DNA of 46,976 nt from the IMG/VR virus record IMGVR_UViG_3300046517_000853, positions 1-46,976 of that record. One strand, 5' to 3'. The stretch comes from a virus. The notes below the pieces were generated by a model, which worked only from the letters and a program-made list of their open reading frames with translations, was not told the DNA's origin and made no database searches. The position numbers and the translations under genes were made by a program. Positions within the stretch are counted from its first letter, which is position 1. Each line of letters opens with the position of its first letter. Below are positions 17,601 to 25,445 of this stretch, piece by piece.

Positions 17601-19770
17601 TGAGAGGAAGAAGAATAGAACTCAAGAATTATATGATTCTATGCCATTAGTTAATACTCCAGGTCTTAAACGTAAATCGGTGATATTTGATCCAGGTAAT
17701 AGACTTACACCAGATGAAATTAAGAATGTTCAAAGTAGTCCAATAGTTAAGTCATTACTTCTTCATTATGATAATTTAATTGATGGTATAATTCAAACAA
17801 CTGGTAGAACAGAATGGGCTGATAGATTAGAAGGAATTGGAATAGTATTCGATCCTACTATAAATGGAGTAATGATACCTAATCCAACTACAGGCAAGGC
17901 AACTATTCTAATTAATCCATTTGCAAGGATGGAAGGTGGACTTAATCCGAAGGATAATGCATGGGATAGTACAATTACTGCATTACATGAGGCTGCACAT
18001 ATTGGGAAGGAAACCGGGAAACCTATTAATTTTTCTCCCCAAGAACTAACTGATCCTCGTATGGGTAAATTTTTACAAGATTACATGAATGAATTAGTTA
18101 ATCATGGTGATGTGGGATACGAACAAACTGGTCATGGAATGGGCTTCACTCATAGATTGGGTGAAGTTTTCAGTTCCTTTGGAGTGGAGAATACTTATGG
18201 ACAGGCCAATCAACTTGAACAAATCCTCTCAGACAACACTGGGGGATACCGTCCAGAAATACAGAGAATATTTCAGCTCTATCAAGAACGCAATGGGAGA
18301 GACGCAACTACAGAAGACCTTCTCAGCCCAACGGGAACTAAGCAAGCAAATAGAAGATCCGGTGGAACGGGGAATATTCCTGGCAATTCACAAACAACTG
18401 GAGATGGAACTCCTACCTCCAAGTTAAGAGAAGCATATAATTTATCACGCGGAATCACTACAACGATGGACTTGTCTGCACCATTGAGACAGGGACTTCC
18501 ATTAATTGGAACTAGAGCATGGTGGACTTCGTGGAATCAACAGATGCGCGCTCTCGGATCTGAGAAAGCATATAATAAAACAATCGCAGATATTAAAGCC
18601 AGACCGATGTTCCGTCGTTACAGGGATTCAAGGACTGGAAAGGAAATTAAATCATTCGCTGAACAGGCTGGACTTGCGTTAACAGATGTAAGTACTAATC
18701 TGAATCAACGAGAGGAATCTATCGCATCTAGTTGGACTGAATCCGGTAAGATGTTCGGTGAAAATAATGCAGTTCAGAGGGGATATAAGAAAACAATTGG
18801 ACGTGGAGCTAGGGCATCTAATCGTGCATACACAGCATATTTGAACCAACTCCGTGCCGATACATTCGAGACACTAATTAAGGATGCTAAGGTATCATTC
18901 GATTCATCCCAGGCAGCAGGTACATTAGCTAAGACTGGAGATAAAGATCCACTAACTGATATGACTTATGCTAGAGAAATAGCTCAAGCTGTGAATACAT
19001 TGACTGGACGTGGTTCATTGACATTAGTTGGACCTAGTATGGAGGGTGGTAAATTACATTTGAAAGAACACTCAGCAGAAGCCGCTGCTGGACTCTTAAC
19101 TAATACAATGTTTGCACCTAGGAATACCGCTGCCAAGATGCAAATGATGAATCCGATGACTTATATGATGGCTAGTCCATTCGTTAGAAAACAATATCTG
19201 AAAGGATTACTCGGAGTCGCGGGTGCGTGGTTGACAGTTTCGGGATTGGCTTCACTGGCAGGAGCCGATGTAACATTAGATCCGCGTAGTGCAGACTTCG
19301 GTAAGGTTAGAATTGGTAACTTTAGATTAGATCCAGGTGGTGGGTTTCAACAGTTCCTTGTAGACTATGCAAGAAATGCAACTGGACATACACTTTCATC
19401 AGCTAGTGGTAAAAACTTCGAATTAGGACAAGGATACCGTGCTCCAACTAGGAAGGATATTAATGAGGGATTCTGGGTAAATAAACTTCATCCATTAATT
19501 AAATTTGCATACGATATATCGAATGCATCTACACATCAACCATTCGGTGTAATGGATCGAACTCTCCAACAAGTTGTTCCATTAGTTGTTCAAGATTTAT
19601 GGGATATTGTTAAAGAGAACCCAGAACTGCTACCATTTGCACCGGCAATAATAGCAGGTATGGGCACACAGATTTACAACAAGGGTCAGACTGAGGAGAG
19701 ATTCATTCCAAAGGAATACGATTACAATTTCACAGGTGGTGAATTACCTGGATCTAGTCTATTTCAATGA
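14605..19770 (+). CDS. Giant virion/ejection polyprotein with GHKL ATPase and HEXXH peptidase motifs
   Basis: The 1721-residue protein is the largest gene product. Residues 1-650 are Pro/Gln-rich and largely disordered, after two DDW repeats at the N-terminus. Residues about 685-850 carry the hallmarks of a GHKL (Hsp90/MutL/histidine-kinase) ATPase: QNAMDA (N box), DNGLGM at 734-739 (G1), GGKGIG at 764-769 (G2) and GTS near 826 (G3). HEAAH at 1128-1132 followed by HGMGFTHRLGE about 45 residues later is a zinc-metallopeptidase pattern. The C-terminal 450 residues are helical with a hydrophobic stretch near 1535 (GVAGAWLTVSGLASLAG) that could enter a membrane. This layout fits the large polyvalent proteins of phages that are injected with DNA; activity is unproved. 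Confidence 0.7.
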   Translation: MPQPDDWVTISGGNPDDWVDITPKKYENKPSYYDQYLDPIVSTLTRAPDIVTKPLKRFEDWITTPSLTSTDTTKSIPMGKDLFISPQERDIAGAQLKGFIGGSAVGLGNQLSPANVAQQAFPESKLINYGVTGLQGLSGVKNLAQGNYLDAGQDLGWAVINHLLGPNAGGHSGDNRPPLNMSVEDMGPVPSGPSPQFRRQLEGRVEPVNTPPSQPPPPNTPPEGVGHRIIRDDWTPAMMEHYKQMGYVPGGIDPVSGNAYMEFRGSQQSTQQAPSQEQPSNPFDQVPVEEDSTGETVRLNKPSNTAIENLKAEGFKLVEIDRSGIATFKRLFTDESGQVDFGALKAGLRRMLGREPTEEEVQRKAFEENSHISVEPGTQTGQVAPFTLKSRQVNDVVMDISNHLKQDVDRMDENSLNRLLQEGENTITKEKDPTIIIDNYENLNEHLQFAKIYGTPDEIEYIGQLRDIAFDKQRSIQRPRTPIFTQPSQEPPSIQEPITNQLMPPGPQPVPQQQMGPRLVPPVQPQFKEPQIDPNIAYIEAHTPIDQLRGQNQLQNISQQGPINEPVDLGPQPTQESFGPRNTPDEPLFQRAFKSDPKRMDLGPRYYGQGRPSIAGDLVQARDSQNERARALGIDPKGMSDDELVNAIRRARGLTDEEPQFAKVKGGGLQISTDNRRAATNITKDYSSPLEGIMNREGMQNAMDAADSMGLDGKVRLRITNKTATSPATMEIHDNGLGMDEATLADKLTTLFATGKENQAGATGGKGIGSASYILGGEHFEIDTVAVDQRDGKKYRIEAGGTPEQFHSPQGSDWSKTPVPKDTPTGTSIKVILKDNQELHYTRTMADNIIAHSRDRQSKVIYDQYGYMTSGTPINEIQPNDPKFNTEHTFKSSKGDKIVADFTFKNNEIKVQVPPYDKNKEISYFKVHVLNNGMYQFSEQKSIGSKVKDFPSDVIVNIQPQVDEMHNDYPFTNTREHLKNDIKEVIEKAVKDKLSGPAVERKKNRTQELYDSMPLVNTPGLKRKSVIFDPGNRLTPDEIKNVQSSPIVKSLLLHYDNLIDGIIQTTGRTEWADRLEGIGIVFDPTINGVMIPNPTTGKATILINPFARMEGGLNPKDNAWDSTITALHEAAHIGKETGKPINFSPQELTDPRMGKFLQDYMNELVNHGDVGYEQTGHGMGFTHRLGEVFSSFGVENTYGQANQLEQILSDNTGGYRPEIQRIFQLYQERNGRDATTEDLLSPTGTKQANRRSGGTGNIPGNSQTTGDGTPTSKLREAYNLSRGITTTMDLSAPLRQGLPLIGTRAWWTSWNQQMRALGSEKAYNKTIADIKARPMFRRYRDSRTGKEIKSFAEQAGLALTDVSTNLNQREESIASSWTESGKMFGENNAVQRGYKKTIGRGARASNRAYTAYLNQLRADTFETLIKDAKVSFDSSQAAGTLAKTGDKDPLTDMTYAREIAQAVNTLTGRGSLTLVGPSMEGGKLHLKEHSAEAAAGLLTNTMFAPRNTAAKMQMMNPMTYMMASPFVRKQYLKGLLGVAGAWLTVSGLASLAGADVTLDPRSADFGKVRIGNFRLDPGGGFQQFLVDYARNATGHTLSSASGKNFELGQGYRAPTRKDINEGFWVNKLHPLIKFAYDISNASTHQPFGVMDRTLQQVVPLVVQDLWDIVKENPELLPFAPAIIAGMGTQIYNKGQTEERFIPKEYDYNFTGGELPGSSLFQ

Positions 19771-20012
19771 TTCATTGTACTAGTCTGGGGATTCCCATTA
19801 TCGAGTCGATACACCTCAGTTGCTCTCGGTCCTTTAGGTGTCTTCAGTGGTTCAAATGTAACTTGTATTTTAATGTTATTACTATAGTCCATCACTAAAT
19901 CTTCAAAGTGTCCATTGAATTCACTTTTATGGAAAAAGTAGTCCTGTCCACTCTCCCCTTTTATGAAACCGAATCCCTTATCTGGAACTAAGCTGGTCAA
20001 TTTTCCATTCAT
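19764..20012 (-). CDS. Cold-shock-domain protein, copy 1
   Basis: The 82-residue protein is an OB-fold single-stranded nucleic-acid binder of the CspA family. RNP1 is KGFGFI (residues about 12-17) and RNP2 is YFFHKS (about 25-30); the C-terminal strand ends in PRATEV, as in CspA. It is slightly longer than the usual 65-70 residues. Its last bases overlap the convergent end of the 1721-residue virion gene by 7 bp. It starts on the stop of the MazG-like gene (1-base overlap) with GGAGAAGATAATGA upstream. A role as RNA chaperone or ssDNA binder in infection is inferred. Confidence 0.9.
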   Translation of the reverse strand: MNGKLTSLVPDKGFGFIKGESGQDYFFHKSEFNGHFEDLVMDYSNNIKIQVTFEPLKTPKGPRATEVYRLDNGNPQTSTMNH

Positions 20013-20368
20013 TATCTTCTCCTCAATCTAATTTGACTTTTTATAACTTCAGACTTAACATTGAATGTTTCTATTACAGCTTCACCTAAATCAATACCAG
20101 CCTCGGCAGACATAATATCTAAATAAATAATAACATCTGCAAATTCTTGTATTAATTTAGGACGTGCATCTTCAAGAGAAAAATCTCCACGTCGTATCTT
20201 TTTTAATACGTTAGCTGCTTCTCCTAACTCTCCAGTTATAGCTACCATCCAATCATTCAGACTCCATTTGTCATATTTATGTGCTAATTCACCTTTAGCA
20301 TTACGAAATTCAGGTAATCGATTGAGATTTGCCATACGAAGCATATTAAAAGTTAAGCCATCAATCAT
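20012..20368 (-). CDS. MazG-like nucleotide pyrophosphohydrolase
   Basis: The 118-residue protein matches the all-alpha NTP pyrophosphohydrolase fold. The metal-binding acidic pairs are visible as GELGEAANVLKK (E-x2-E) and EFADVIIYLD (E-x2-D), with a helix-breaking KKIRRGDFSLEDARP linker. MazG-type enzymes convert NTPs or (d)NTPs, and possibly ppGpp, to monophosphates; phages are thought to use them to adjust nucleotide pools. I start it at ATG 20368 because that ATG overlaps the previous stop (ATGA) and has GGAG eight bases upstream; a GTG at 20389 in frame is the alternative. Confidence 0.85.
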   Translation of the reverse strand: MIDGLTFNMLRMANLNRLPEFRNAKGELAHKYDKWSLNDWMVAITGELGEAANVLKKIRRGDFSLEDARPKLIQEFADVIIYLDIMSAEAGIDLGEAVIETFNVKSEVIKSQIRLRRR

Positions 20369-20556
20369 TTGTTCTTCTCCATTCTGCACGATGCACAGGA
20401 TAGGTTACGACCGAAATTAGTTAATCCACACGCGCACTTCCAAGGCTTTACATTAAAGAATTCACGATACCAATCATCATCCTTCACTTCAATCGTTATC
20501 TCAGATTTCATTTCATCGAAGTCATCAATTGGTATTGGTATCATCTGTTTTATCAC
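20365..20556 (-). CDS. Small zinc-finger protein (RanBP2-type-like)
   Basis: The 63-residue protein ends in WKCACGLTNFGRNLSCASCRM, a W-x-C-x-C-G...N-x3-C-x2-C arrangement close to the RanBP2-type zinc finger that binds RNA or ubiquitin-like partners. The first 40 residues are acidic (DDFDEMKSEITIEVKDDDWY). The frame opens with GTG at 20556; ATG at 20544 is an alternative, and no clear ribosome binding site decides. It overlaps the upstream gene by 32 bases and the MazG-like gene by 4. Confidence 0.65.
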   Translation of the reverse strand: MIKQMIPIPIDDFDEMKSEITIEVKDDDWYREFFNVKPWKCACGLTNFGRNLSCASCRMEKNK

Positions 20557-20827
20557 TAATCATGCATATAATTAACTGTCTGTGAACTAAAGTTTTCAGT
20601 TCATCATTCCAATCTGCATAGTCGGTATTGGCTTCCAACCAATCAATGAATTCTTGTATTCTATCTGATAGTAGTATCATTTCGACTTTATTTCTGTAGT
20701 AGTCAGTCTGCATCCAATGAAATATACACATACATCGTTTTAACCATTCTCTCTGTTCTTCATATTCTTCTCTATCTAATATCTTACATTCACATTCTAG
20801 TTTTCCAAGTGCTGAAAATGGAGTCAT
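20525..20827 (-). CDS. Hypothetical helical protein
   Basis: The 100-residue protein is mostly helical and rich in Glu, Trp and Cys (WLKRCMCIFHWMQTDYY, FIDWLEANTDYADWNDELK). I place the start at 20827, not at an upstream in-frame ATG at 20875, because AGGAGAAAGTCA lies directly before it and because the upstream gene ends at 20838. It follows the helicase/primase candidate by 10 bases and may be a replication accessory protein. No domain is recognised. Confidence 0.6.
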   Translation of the reverse strand: MTPFSALGKLECECKILDREEYEEQREWLKRCMCIFHWMQTDYYRNKVEMILLSDRIQEFIDWLEANTDYADWNDELKTLVHRQLIICMISDKTDDTNTN

Positions 20828-20837
20828 TGACTTTCTC

Positions 20838-22115
20838 CTAGCGATTCTTTCCACTAAACAATTTCTTATATTCAATCACCTGTTGGTCAGGCATGGTGTA
20901 GATAATTTGATTCCCTATTGAATCAGTTTTAATCATCCCCGCCTGATCGAATGATTGCATTAGTTCATCTAATTCGTTAGCATCTTTATAGTGTGCCCAC
21001 ATCCTTTTCAATAGCATCGCCCGACTGATTTGATGAGTTTCCCTGCCAAGTAATTCCATTATTATCAGATTCTTGATACTCTTGTATTCTGATAGTCCCT
21101 TCTTTCCGTGACTCATCTCACGGATATTTCCTACTAACTTCTCACAATAGGCGATAGACAGTTCCATACTATCTCTATCGATGTGTAACTCAGGACTTCG
21201 AGCTAGAGATAATAACATAGCCACTTTGAGTACGGAGTCACCGAATCGATTCAATGTACCAGTGTCATCTTTCAATTCATTCGATGTAGTCTCAAGGAAT
21301 TGTTCATACCACTGCTCATACATTAGACCAGCTTCGGTGAAGTAACTGACTTCGCCCGTTAATTTTTCCGTGTAAGGAATTGTACAACACTCTGTGGGAG
21401 TCCTACTAGCCATTGCCTTAAATGGGCCACTTAACTTAGTTAGTTCCTTGAGATAGTCTATTAGTTCGGGGTATTTAGGGGGGTTGATTAAGGGGACCAA
21501 TAGACTGTTCGCACGATTACGTTTATTCTCAGATATAACGAATGTACGAGCGAAATACCCACCATGTAAATCTTTCTTAGCGAAGAAATCATTCGAGTGA
21601 GCCTCATTTGTAGCCGTTAACATTGTGATGGTTGGATCTTTCAAATTGAATGTTTCCATCTTCAGTAGTGAACGCCATTCACCGATGTTGTATTGTCTAT
21701 CATATAAATCTGTTAGAATATCTGTGGCTACCTTGTCTTCAACTATTGAACTAGTCAACTCACTACTACATATGAACGCCGTACTTTTAGAGATTACCTT
21801 CCCGCCCGGTTGAGTCTGTGCTGTACCCAATTCTTTTAAGATACCCTGAATAGACGATCTGCCCGAAATAATACGCGTCCCACCTACGCCTCTCACGAGT
21901 TGTTTCGCCATCGATATCGGTGGACCTTTTTTCAATCCCGACTCGGCATGAAACATCACATATATGTTCGGATACAGATTGTGTATGTGTCTGTCTATCC
22001 ATACATTGTCCTTTACTATGGCTGATATGGCAGCCAATCCACCCCACATCCAGAAGTTAGTCGGAGATTCAAGTTCTGCGTGTTGAAAGAGTAATTGTTC
22101 TAGCCATGTCATCAC
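20838..22115 (-). CDS. DUF3987-like replicative helicase/primase-helicase candidate
   Basis: The 425-residue protein has the order of the DUF3987 P-loop family: an N-terminal segment (SPTNFWMWGGLAAISAIVKD), a P-loop region at residues about 54-67 (HAESGLKKGPPIS), where the usual GxxxxGKS is degenerate, an ICSSEL strand near residue 110 and TITMLTATNEAHSNDFF near residue 160. The C-terminal third looks like winged helix (SRAMLLKRMW, IIYTMPDQQ). It lies just downstream of the DNA polymerase gene (19-base gap) and is the only candidate for a replicative helicase here. The degenerate Walker A makes ATP hydrolysis uncertain. Confidence 0.6.
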   Translation of the reverse strand: MMTWLEQLLFQHAELESPTNFWMWGGLAAISAIVKDNVWIDRHIHNLYPNIYVMFHAESGLKKGPPISMAKQLVRGVGGTRIISGRSSIQGILKELGTAQTQPGGKVISKSTAFICSSELTSSIVEDKVATDILTDLYDRQYNIGEWRSLLKMETFNLKDPTITMLTATNEAHSNDFFAKKDLHGGYFARTFVISENKRNRANSLLVPLINPPKYPELIDYLKELTKLSGPFKAMASRTPTECCTIPYTEKLTGEVSYFTEAGLMYEQWYEQFLETTSNELKDDTGTLNRFGDSVLKVAMLLSLARSPELHIDRDSMELSIAYCEKLVGNIREMSHGKKGLSEYKSIKNLIIMELLGRETHQISRAMLLKRMWAHYKDANELDELMQSFDQAGMIKTDSIGNQIIYTMPDQQVIEYKKLFSGKNR

Positions 22116-22134
22116 ATCTCCTTGATTGTCTGTT

Positions 22135-24675
22135 TCAATCAGTCACAATGAATTGTTCGGTTATTGTGAGTGCGCGTACATCAGCTACTTGGGGAGTCTC
22201 AAATTTAATTGGTTCAGTTTTGAACTTGAATTTCTTGAAATCACAATAGTTCTCACCAATTTCTACATCACATGGAATCTTCAGATACTTTCGAGGTAGA
22301 CTACATTGAAGGAAATTAATAGGTCGTTCCATTTCCTTCTTGGCTAATGGAATAAATTCATCCACATCTCCGATTCTGACTGAAAATAATAATGCGTCAT
22401 GTGCTTCAAGTATAATCTTCGCTTCTTTGAACTGTTTTTTAATTCTAAGACCAGCGGCTTTAGTATTATCAGTGACAGCTCTCTGCGGAAGATATGCAAG
22501 TGCTTCTCTAAAAAGATCGTCTCCCCATCGTTCATAAAATATACGTACACCACCTCGTTCAGCATCAACACCCCACGGAAGTGGTGCAGTAAGTCGTCTA
22601 GTTGATTTAAGGCATTCAATAACCTCGGCGTGGAAGATTCGTTGTATTGTTGGTTGTTTTCCATGAAATATTTTTAATGCCCTTCCCGCGATGTTTTCAT
22701 CAATTTTGATAGGTATCTTGTACTTACGGGCTTGAGTGTTAAGTTCCGTACTGGCCCGTCTTGCACCAGCCCCCAAATGACCCGCATGGCGTAGTGTTTT
22801 CCCTGCAAAACGAATGGGCGATTCATACCCCAAAACTTTTTTAGAATAGTCATCTTCAGTTCCTCCGAAGAACCATGAAGCTGTGAGTGCATGATAGTCA
22901 TGAGTATCAATATCTATTAATGCCTGTTCATCCATCGCCAAGTTAAATACTACACGCGCTTCGGCCTGAGATGAATCTAATTGAACGAATACTTCACCCT
23001 CATCCGGGAGATACATTCCTCTAACATCAGCTCCAATATCACCATGTTTCGTGAATACTTGGAATGCGGTTCCTATCACTTTCATGTCGATCTTTCGACC
23101 CTTACCCACAATATCTATTTTTGGTCTAATTGGCGGATCTTGCTGTCCAGTACTACTACGACCCGTTTCAAGACATGGAAAACAAGTAGTCCGCATCTTT
23201 CCATCGAAGTCAGGAATTGCCATTAAGTACGTACTGATTGTTTTCTTAACACGTCGTCTCTCTAAACACTTTTCAATCCATACCCTTTGGTCAGGTCTAC
23301 TTACACCATTCTTTAGATTTAATAGACTAGTTAATTCCTCTTCACCAGTTCCATTCCTTCGAGGTAGTTTCCATATCTCGAATAAATGATGATACACCTG
23401 AGTCGGTGAACCTACATTTACATCAACCCCTGATAGATCGAACATTTCAGTCTGAAGTTTCTCATCCCAACTTAGATATTTTTCAATTAATTCCCTTCGT
23501 TTATCATAATCAACTCTGAATCCATTGTTTTCAATCTCTAGATAGAATTCAGGTAATTGCATTAGAAAGTTGTAATAGAATTTCCTGACATCTAATTCAT
23601 CTAGGTCAGGTTCCATATTTTGATCTATTTCAAGTGTGACACAAGCGTCACGTGCGCATCCGAGCAGTAAATCTCCAATTGACCCCTCATACATACCCTC
23701 GTCCTTATAGAAGGGTTCCCTGGTATAAATAGAAGTATTGAATGCAAGCCCTTTTGGGAGTTCAGGATTAATGGCGAAAGACTTGAACATTGTATCACTA
23801 ATGAGTTTTCTGATAGAAAATCCAAGTCTACGAAGTTTGTCCCTGTCGTAATTGAAATTTTGTCCAACAATGTCCTTCTCCATTAGTAATTGAGATAACA
23901 TGACCCATATTGTAGCTAAATCTGAAATTGGTATATCACTAATTCTATCCATATTCCATAGGGGAACCGCCATTCCATGATTTGGATTCAATGACAATCC
24001 AATACATATGGGCAGACAATGACCACCAGCCTCAATGTCTACCGCCATCTTACTGATTGATTTGTATCTTTGAAGGAATTCGTGTAATTCGCCGGAATTA
24101 CGACAGACTTGAAGGACTCGATTGGGGAGATTAGATTCGGGGTGGAATGATTCCGCGAGTGCGCGTTTGAAATCGAATATCATTACCTGTCGATTGTAGT
24201 ATCCTTTAATTTCACCAGGGCTACCCGAATGTATAAGATCCTTGGGATGATAGGTAGGAATAAGTTTATAACCCATCCCTCTGAGAATAGACCCTCGGAA
24301 CTTATTAATTTTTGTTTTCCCAGTGAGCGCCCATAGACTAGTCCCACTGAGAGCGAGTATACAGTTTGGCTTGAGTTCATCTAATTCAATTCTTAGTTCG
24401 GAGAGTTGTTGGTCTATATTAACTCCAACTGATTCAGTCCGTTTACTGAATGGAATCTTTTTAATCCCGGTATTAGGTGGAATATGATACTTCGATACAT
24501 TCGTAGTCCAAACTTCAGACCTACTAATCCCAGAATCCTTAAGTAGTCGATCTAATTCCCTGCCACCAGTCCCTGTAAATGGTCTACCTGAATTAACATC
24601 CTCAGACGATGGACAGTCACCTAATATGATTAATTTCGATCCAGCATTTCCCATGCCTGGGACGTATTTATTCAT
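22135..24675 (-). CDS. DNA polymerase, family A, with N-terminal uracil-DNA-glycosylase domain
   Basis: The 846-residue protein is a fusion. Residues 1-175 match family 4-type uracil-DNA glycosylase: GDCPSSEDVNSGRPF (19-33) and TYHP (141-144); the Fe-S cysteines of many family 4 enzymes are not visible. Residues about 205-370 hold a 3'-5' exonuclease (DIEAGG 213-218, QNFNYD, ARDACVTLE). The rest is a PolA palm and fingers: LDSSQAEARV (motif A), R-x3-K-T-L-R-H-x3-LG (O-helix) and AHDALLF (motif C, with Ala where Glu is usual). SPO1 polymerase has a comparable UDG-like N-terminus. The ATG overlaps the previous stop by 4 bp. This is the phage replicase. Confidence 0.9.
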   Translation of the reverse strand: MNKYVPGMGNAGSKLIILGDCPSSEDVNSGRPFTGTGGRELDRLLKDSGISRSEVWTTNVSKYHIPPNTGIKKIPFSKRTESVGVNIDQQLSELRIELDELKPNCILALSGTSLWALTGKTKINKFRGSILRGMGYKLIPTYHPKDLIHSGSPGEIKGYYNRQVMIFDFKRALAESFHPESNLPNRVLQVCRNSGELHEFLQRYKSISKMAVDIEAGGHCLPICIGLSLNPNHGMAVPLWNMDRISDIPISDLATIWVMLSQLLMEKDIVGQNFNYDRDKLRRLGFSIRKLISDTMFKSFAINPELPKGLAFNTSIYTREPFYKDEGMYEGSIGDLLLGCARDACVTLEIDQNMEPDLDELDVRKFYYNFLMQLPEFYLEIENNGFRVDYDKRRELIEKYLSWDEKLQTEMFDLSGVDVNVGSPTQVYHHLFEIWKLPRRNGTGEEELTSLLNLKNGVSRPDQRVWIEKCLERRRVKKTISTYLMAIPDFDGKMRTTCFPCLETGRSSTGQQDPPIRPKIDIVGKGRKIDMKVIGTAFQVFTKHGDIGADVRGMYLPDEGEVFVQLDSSQAEARVVFNLAMDEQALIDIDTHDYHALTASWFFGGTEDDYSKKVLGYESPIRFAGKTLRHAGHLGAGARRASTELNTQARKYKIPIKIDENIAGRALKIFHGKQPTIQRIFHAEVIECLKSTRRLTAPLPWGVDAERGGVRIFYERWGDDLFREALAYLPQRAVTDNTKAAGLRIKKQFKEAKIILEAHDALLFSVRIGDVDEFIPLAKKEMERPINFLQCSLPRKYLKIPCDVEIGENYCDFKKFKFKTEPIKFETPQVADVRALTITEQFIVTD

Positions 24676-24899
24676 TTAAGCCAACCTATACTTTTTTTAT
24701 CCAGTTCTAACTCCTTAGCTTGTTTCAAGAATTCATATAATTTATCGATATCTCCTTCTTCTAATTGAATGACATTCATTCCTTGACCCAGGTAAATAAT
24801 TCGTGCATGATCTTCGTATTGACGAACCTGCAAATCTATTTCTGGTATGTAATCTTGTACTTTAAGAGTAATAAACTTTGAACATTTCAATTCAATCAT
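24672..24899 (-). CDS. Hypothetical small protein before the DNA polymerase
   Basis: The 75-residue protein has a beta-rich first half (CSKFITLKVQDYIPEIDLQV, ARIIYLGQGMNVIQL) and a C-terminal helix (KLYEFLKQAKELELDKK). It overlaps the zinc-ribbon gene upstream and the polymerase gene downstream by 4 bp each (ATGA on both sides), so translation of the three is probably coupled. A polymerase-associated role would be inference. No motif is recognised. Confidence 0.65.
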   Translation of the reverse strand: MIELKCSKFITLKVQDYIPEIDLQVRQYEDHARIIYLGQGMNVIQLEEGDIDKLYEFLKQAKELELDKKSIGWLK

Positions 24900-25024
24900 T
24901 TGTTTTCTTCTTTTATCTCGAATACCTTAGAACAAACACAACATAACCATTTATTAGGTAGAACTGTTAGTTGTTCCATCATAGTTCTATCACAGTTGCT
25001 GCAATTCGGGCATTTTATCTTCAT
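24896..25024 (-). CDS. Tiny zinc-ribbon protein (42 aa)
   Basis: The product has CPNC-x2-C near residue 5 and CCVC near residue 28, a zinc-ribbon pattern. GAGAAGAAAG lies before the ATG. It starts inside the 3' end of the cold-shock gene (35-bp overlap) and its TGA overlaps the next ATG by 4 bp. The coupled layout and Cys pattern argue that this short frame is real. Function unknown; nucleic-acid or polymerase contact is possible. Confidence 0.65.
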   Translation of the reverse strand: MKIKCPNCSNCDRTMMEQLTVLPNKWLCCVCSKVFEIKEENK

Positions 25025-25283
25025 CTTTCTTCTCACGTTTATCGATTACCTTGATATGTATCGCTCTGTATCCATTCTCTGGAACTTGCACAGGAATGAA
25101 CTCAACTATCATTCCAGTCTTTAATTCCTTGAATCCAATTGTTGATTGTTGTAATGCCGTCCAATGAAAAAAGATTCGAGTGAATTCGATATCCTTTGAA
25201 CTGATGAATCCCCATCCGTTCTTACTAATCTTGATGATTCGCCCTGTAATCTTATTCTCTACTCTCTTCTCTGTTTCAGTCAT
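24990..25283 (-). CDS. Cold-shock-domain protein, copy 2
   Basis: The 97-residue protein is a second, divergent OB-fold cold-shock protein. RNP1 is GWGFIS (about residues 23-28), RNP2 is IFFHWTAL (about 37-44), and a C-terminal strand GYRAIHIKVI ends the fold. A charged Lys/Asp/Glu tail (DKREKKDEDK) follows, absent from copy 1. TTAGGGGAATGAA before the ATG is a good ribosome binding site. A 12-bp inverted repeat lies in its leader (25313-25366), so its expression could be controlled by RNA structure or attenuation. It heads the polymerase gene group. Confidence 0.85.
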   Translation of the reverse strand: MTETEKRVENKITGRIIKISKNGWGFISSKDIEFTRIFFHWTALQQSTIGFKELKTGMIVEFIPVQVPENGYRAIHIKVIDKREKKDEDKMPELQQL

Positions 25284-25312
25284 TTCATTCCCCTAATAGT
25301 TCCTTAAAAGGC

Positions 25313-25366
25313 GGACACGCATCCGTGATTCACCTACATAATTGTGGTGACATTGGATGCGTGTCC
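25313..25366 (-). promoter_or_regulatory. 12-bp perfect inverted repeat in the leader of the second cold-shock gene
   Basis: GGACACGCATCC (25313-25324) is exactly repeated in reverse complement as GGATGCGTGTCC (25355-25366). A smaller inner stem (TCACC/GGTGA) sits within the 30-base loop. On the minus strand the structure is 30 nt upstream of the cold-shock start and about 80 nt beyond the stop of the acidic gene. No U-tract follows, so it is more likely an attenuator, an mRNA-stabilising hairpin or a protein-binding site than a simple terminator. Confidence 0.6.
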
Positions 25367-25400
25367 TACCGTCAAATGAATGATTGAATGAACCAACTTA

Positions 25401-25435
25401 CACTAACTTCAACCCTACTTCAAGGAAAGTTAGTG
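25401..25435 (-). terminator. Hairpin just downstream of the acidic gene
   Basis: CACTAACTT (25401-25409) and AAGTTAGTG (25427-25435) form a 9-bp stem with a 17-nt loop. It starts 10 bases after the stop codon of the acidic gene on the minus strand. A classical U-run is missing, so it could be a weak terminator or a 3'-end stabiliser. Confidence 0.4.
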
Positions 25436-25445
25436 AATTCTGATT

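Noticed and set aside
22340-22910. Several open frames of 65-106 codons on both strands
   Set aside because: All lie within the DNA polymerase gene, whose conserved motifs cover the region; codon use and context favour the polymerase.
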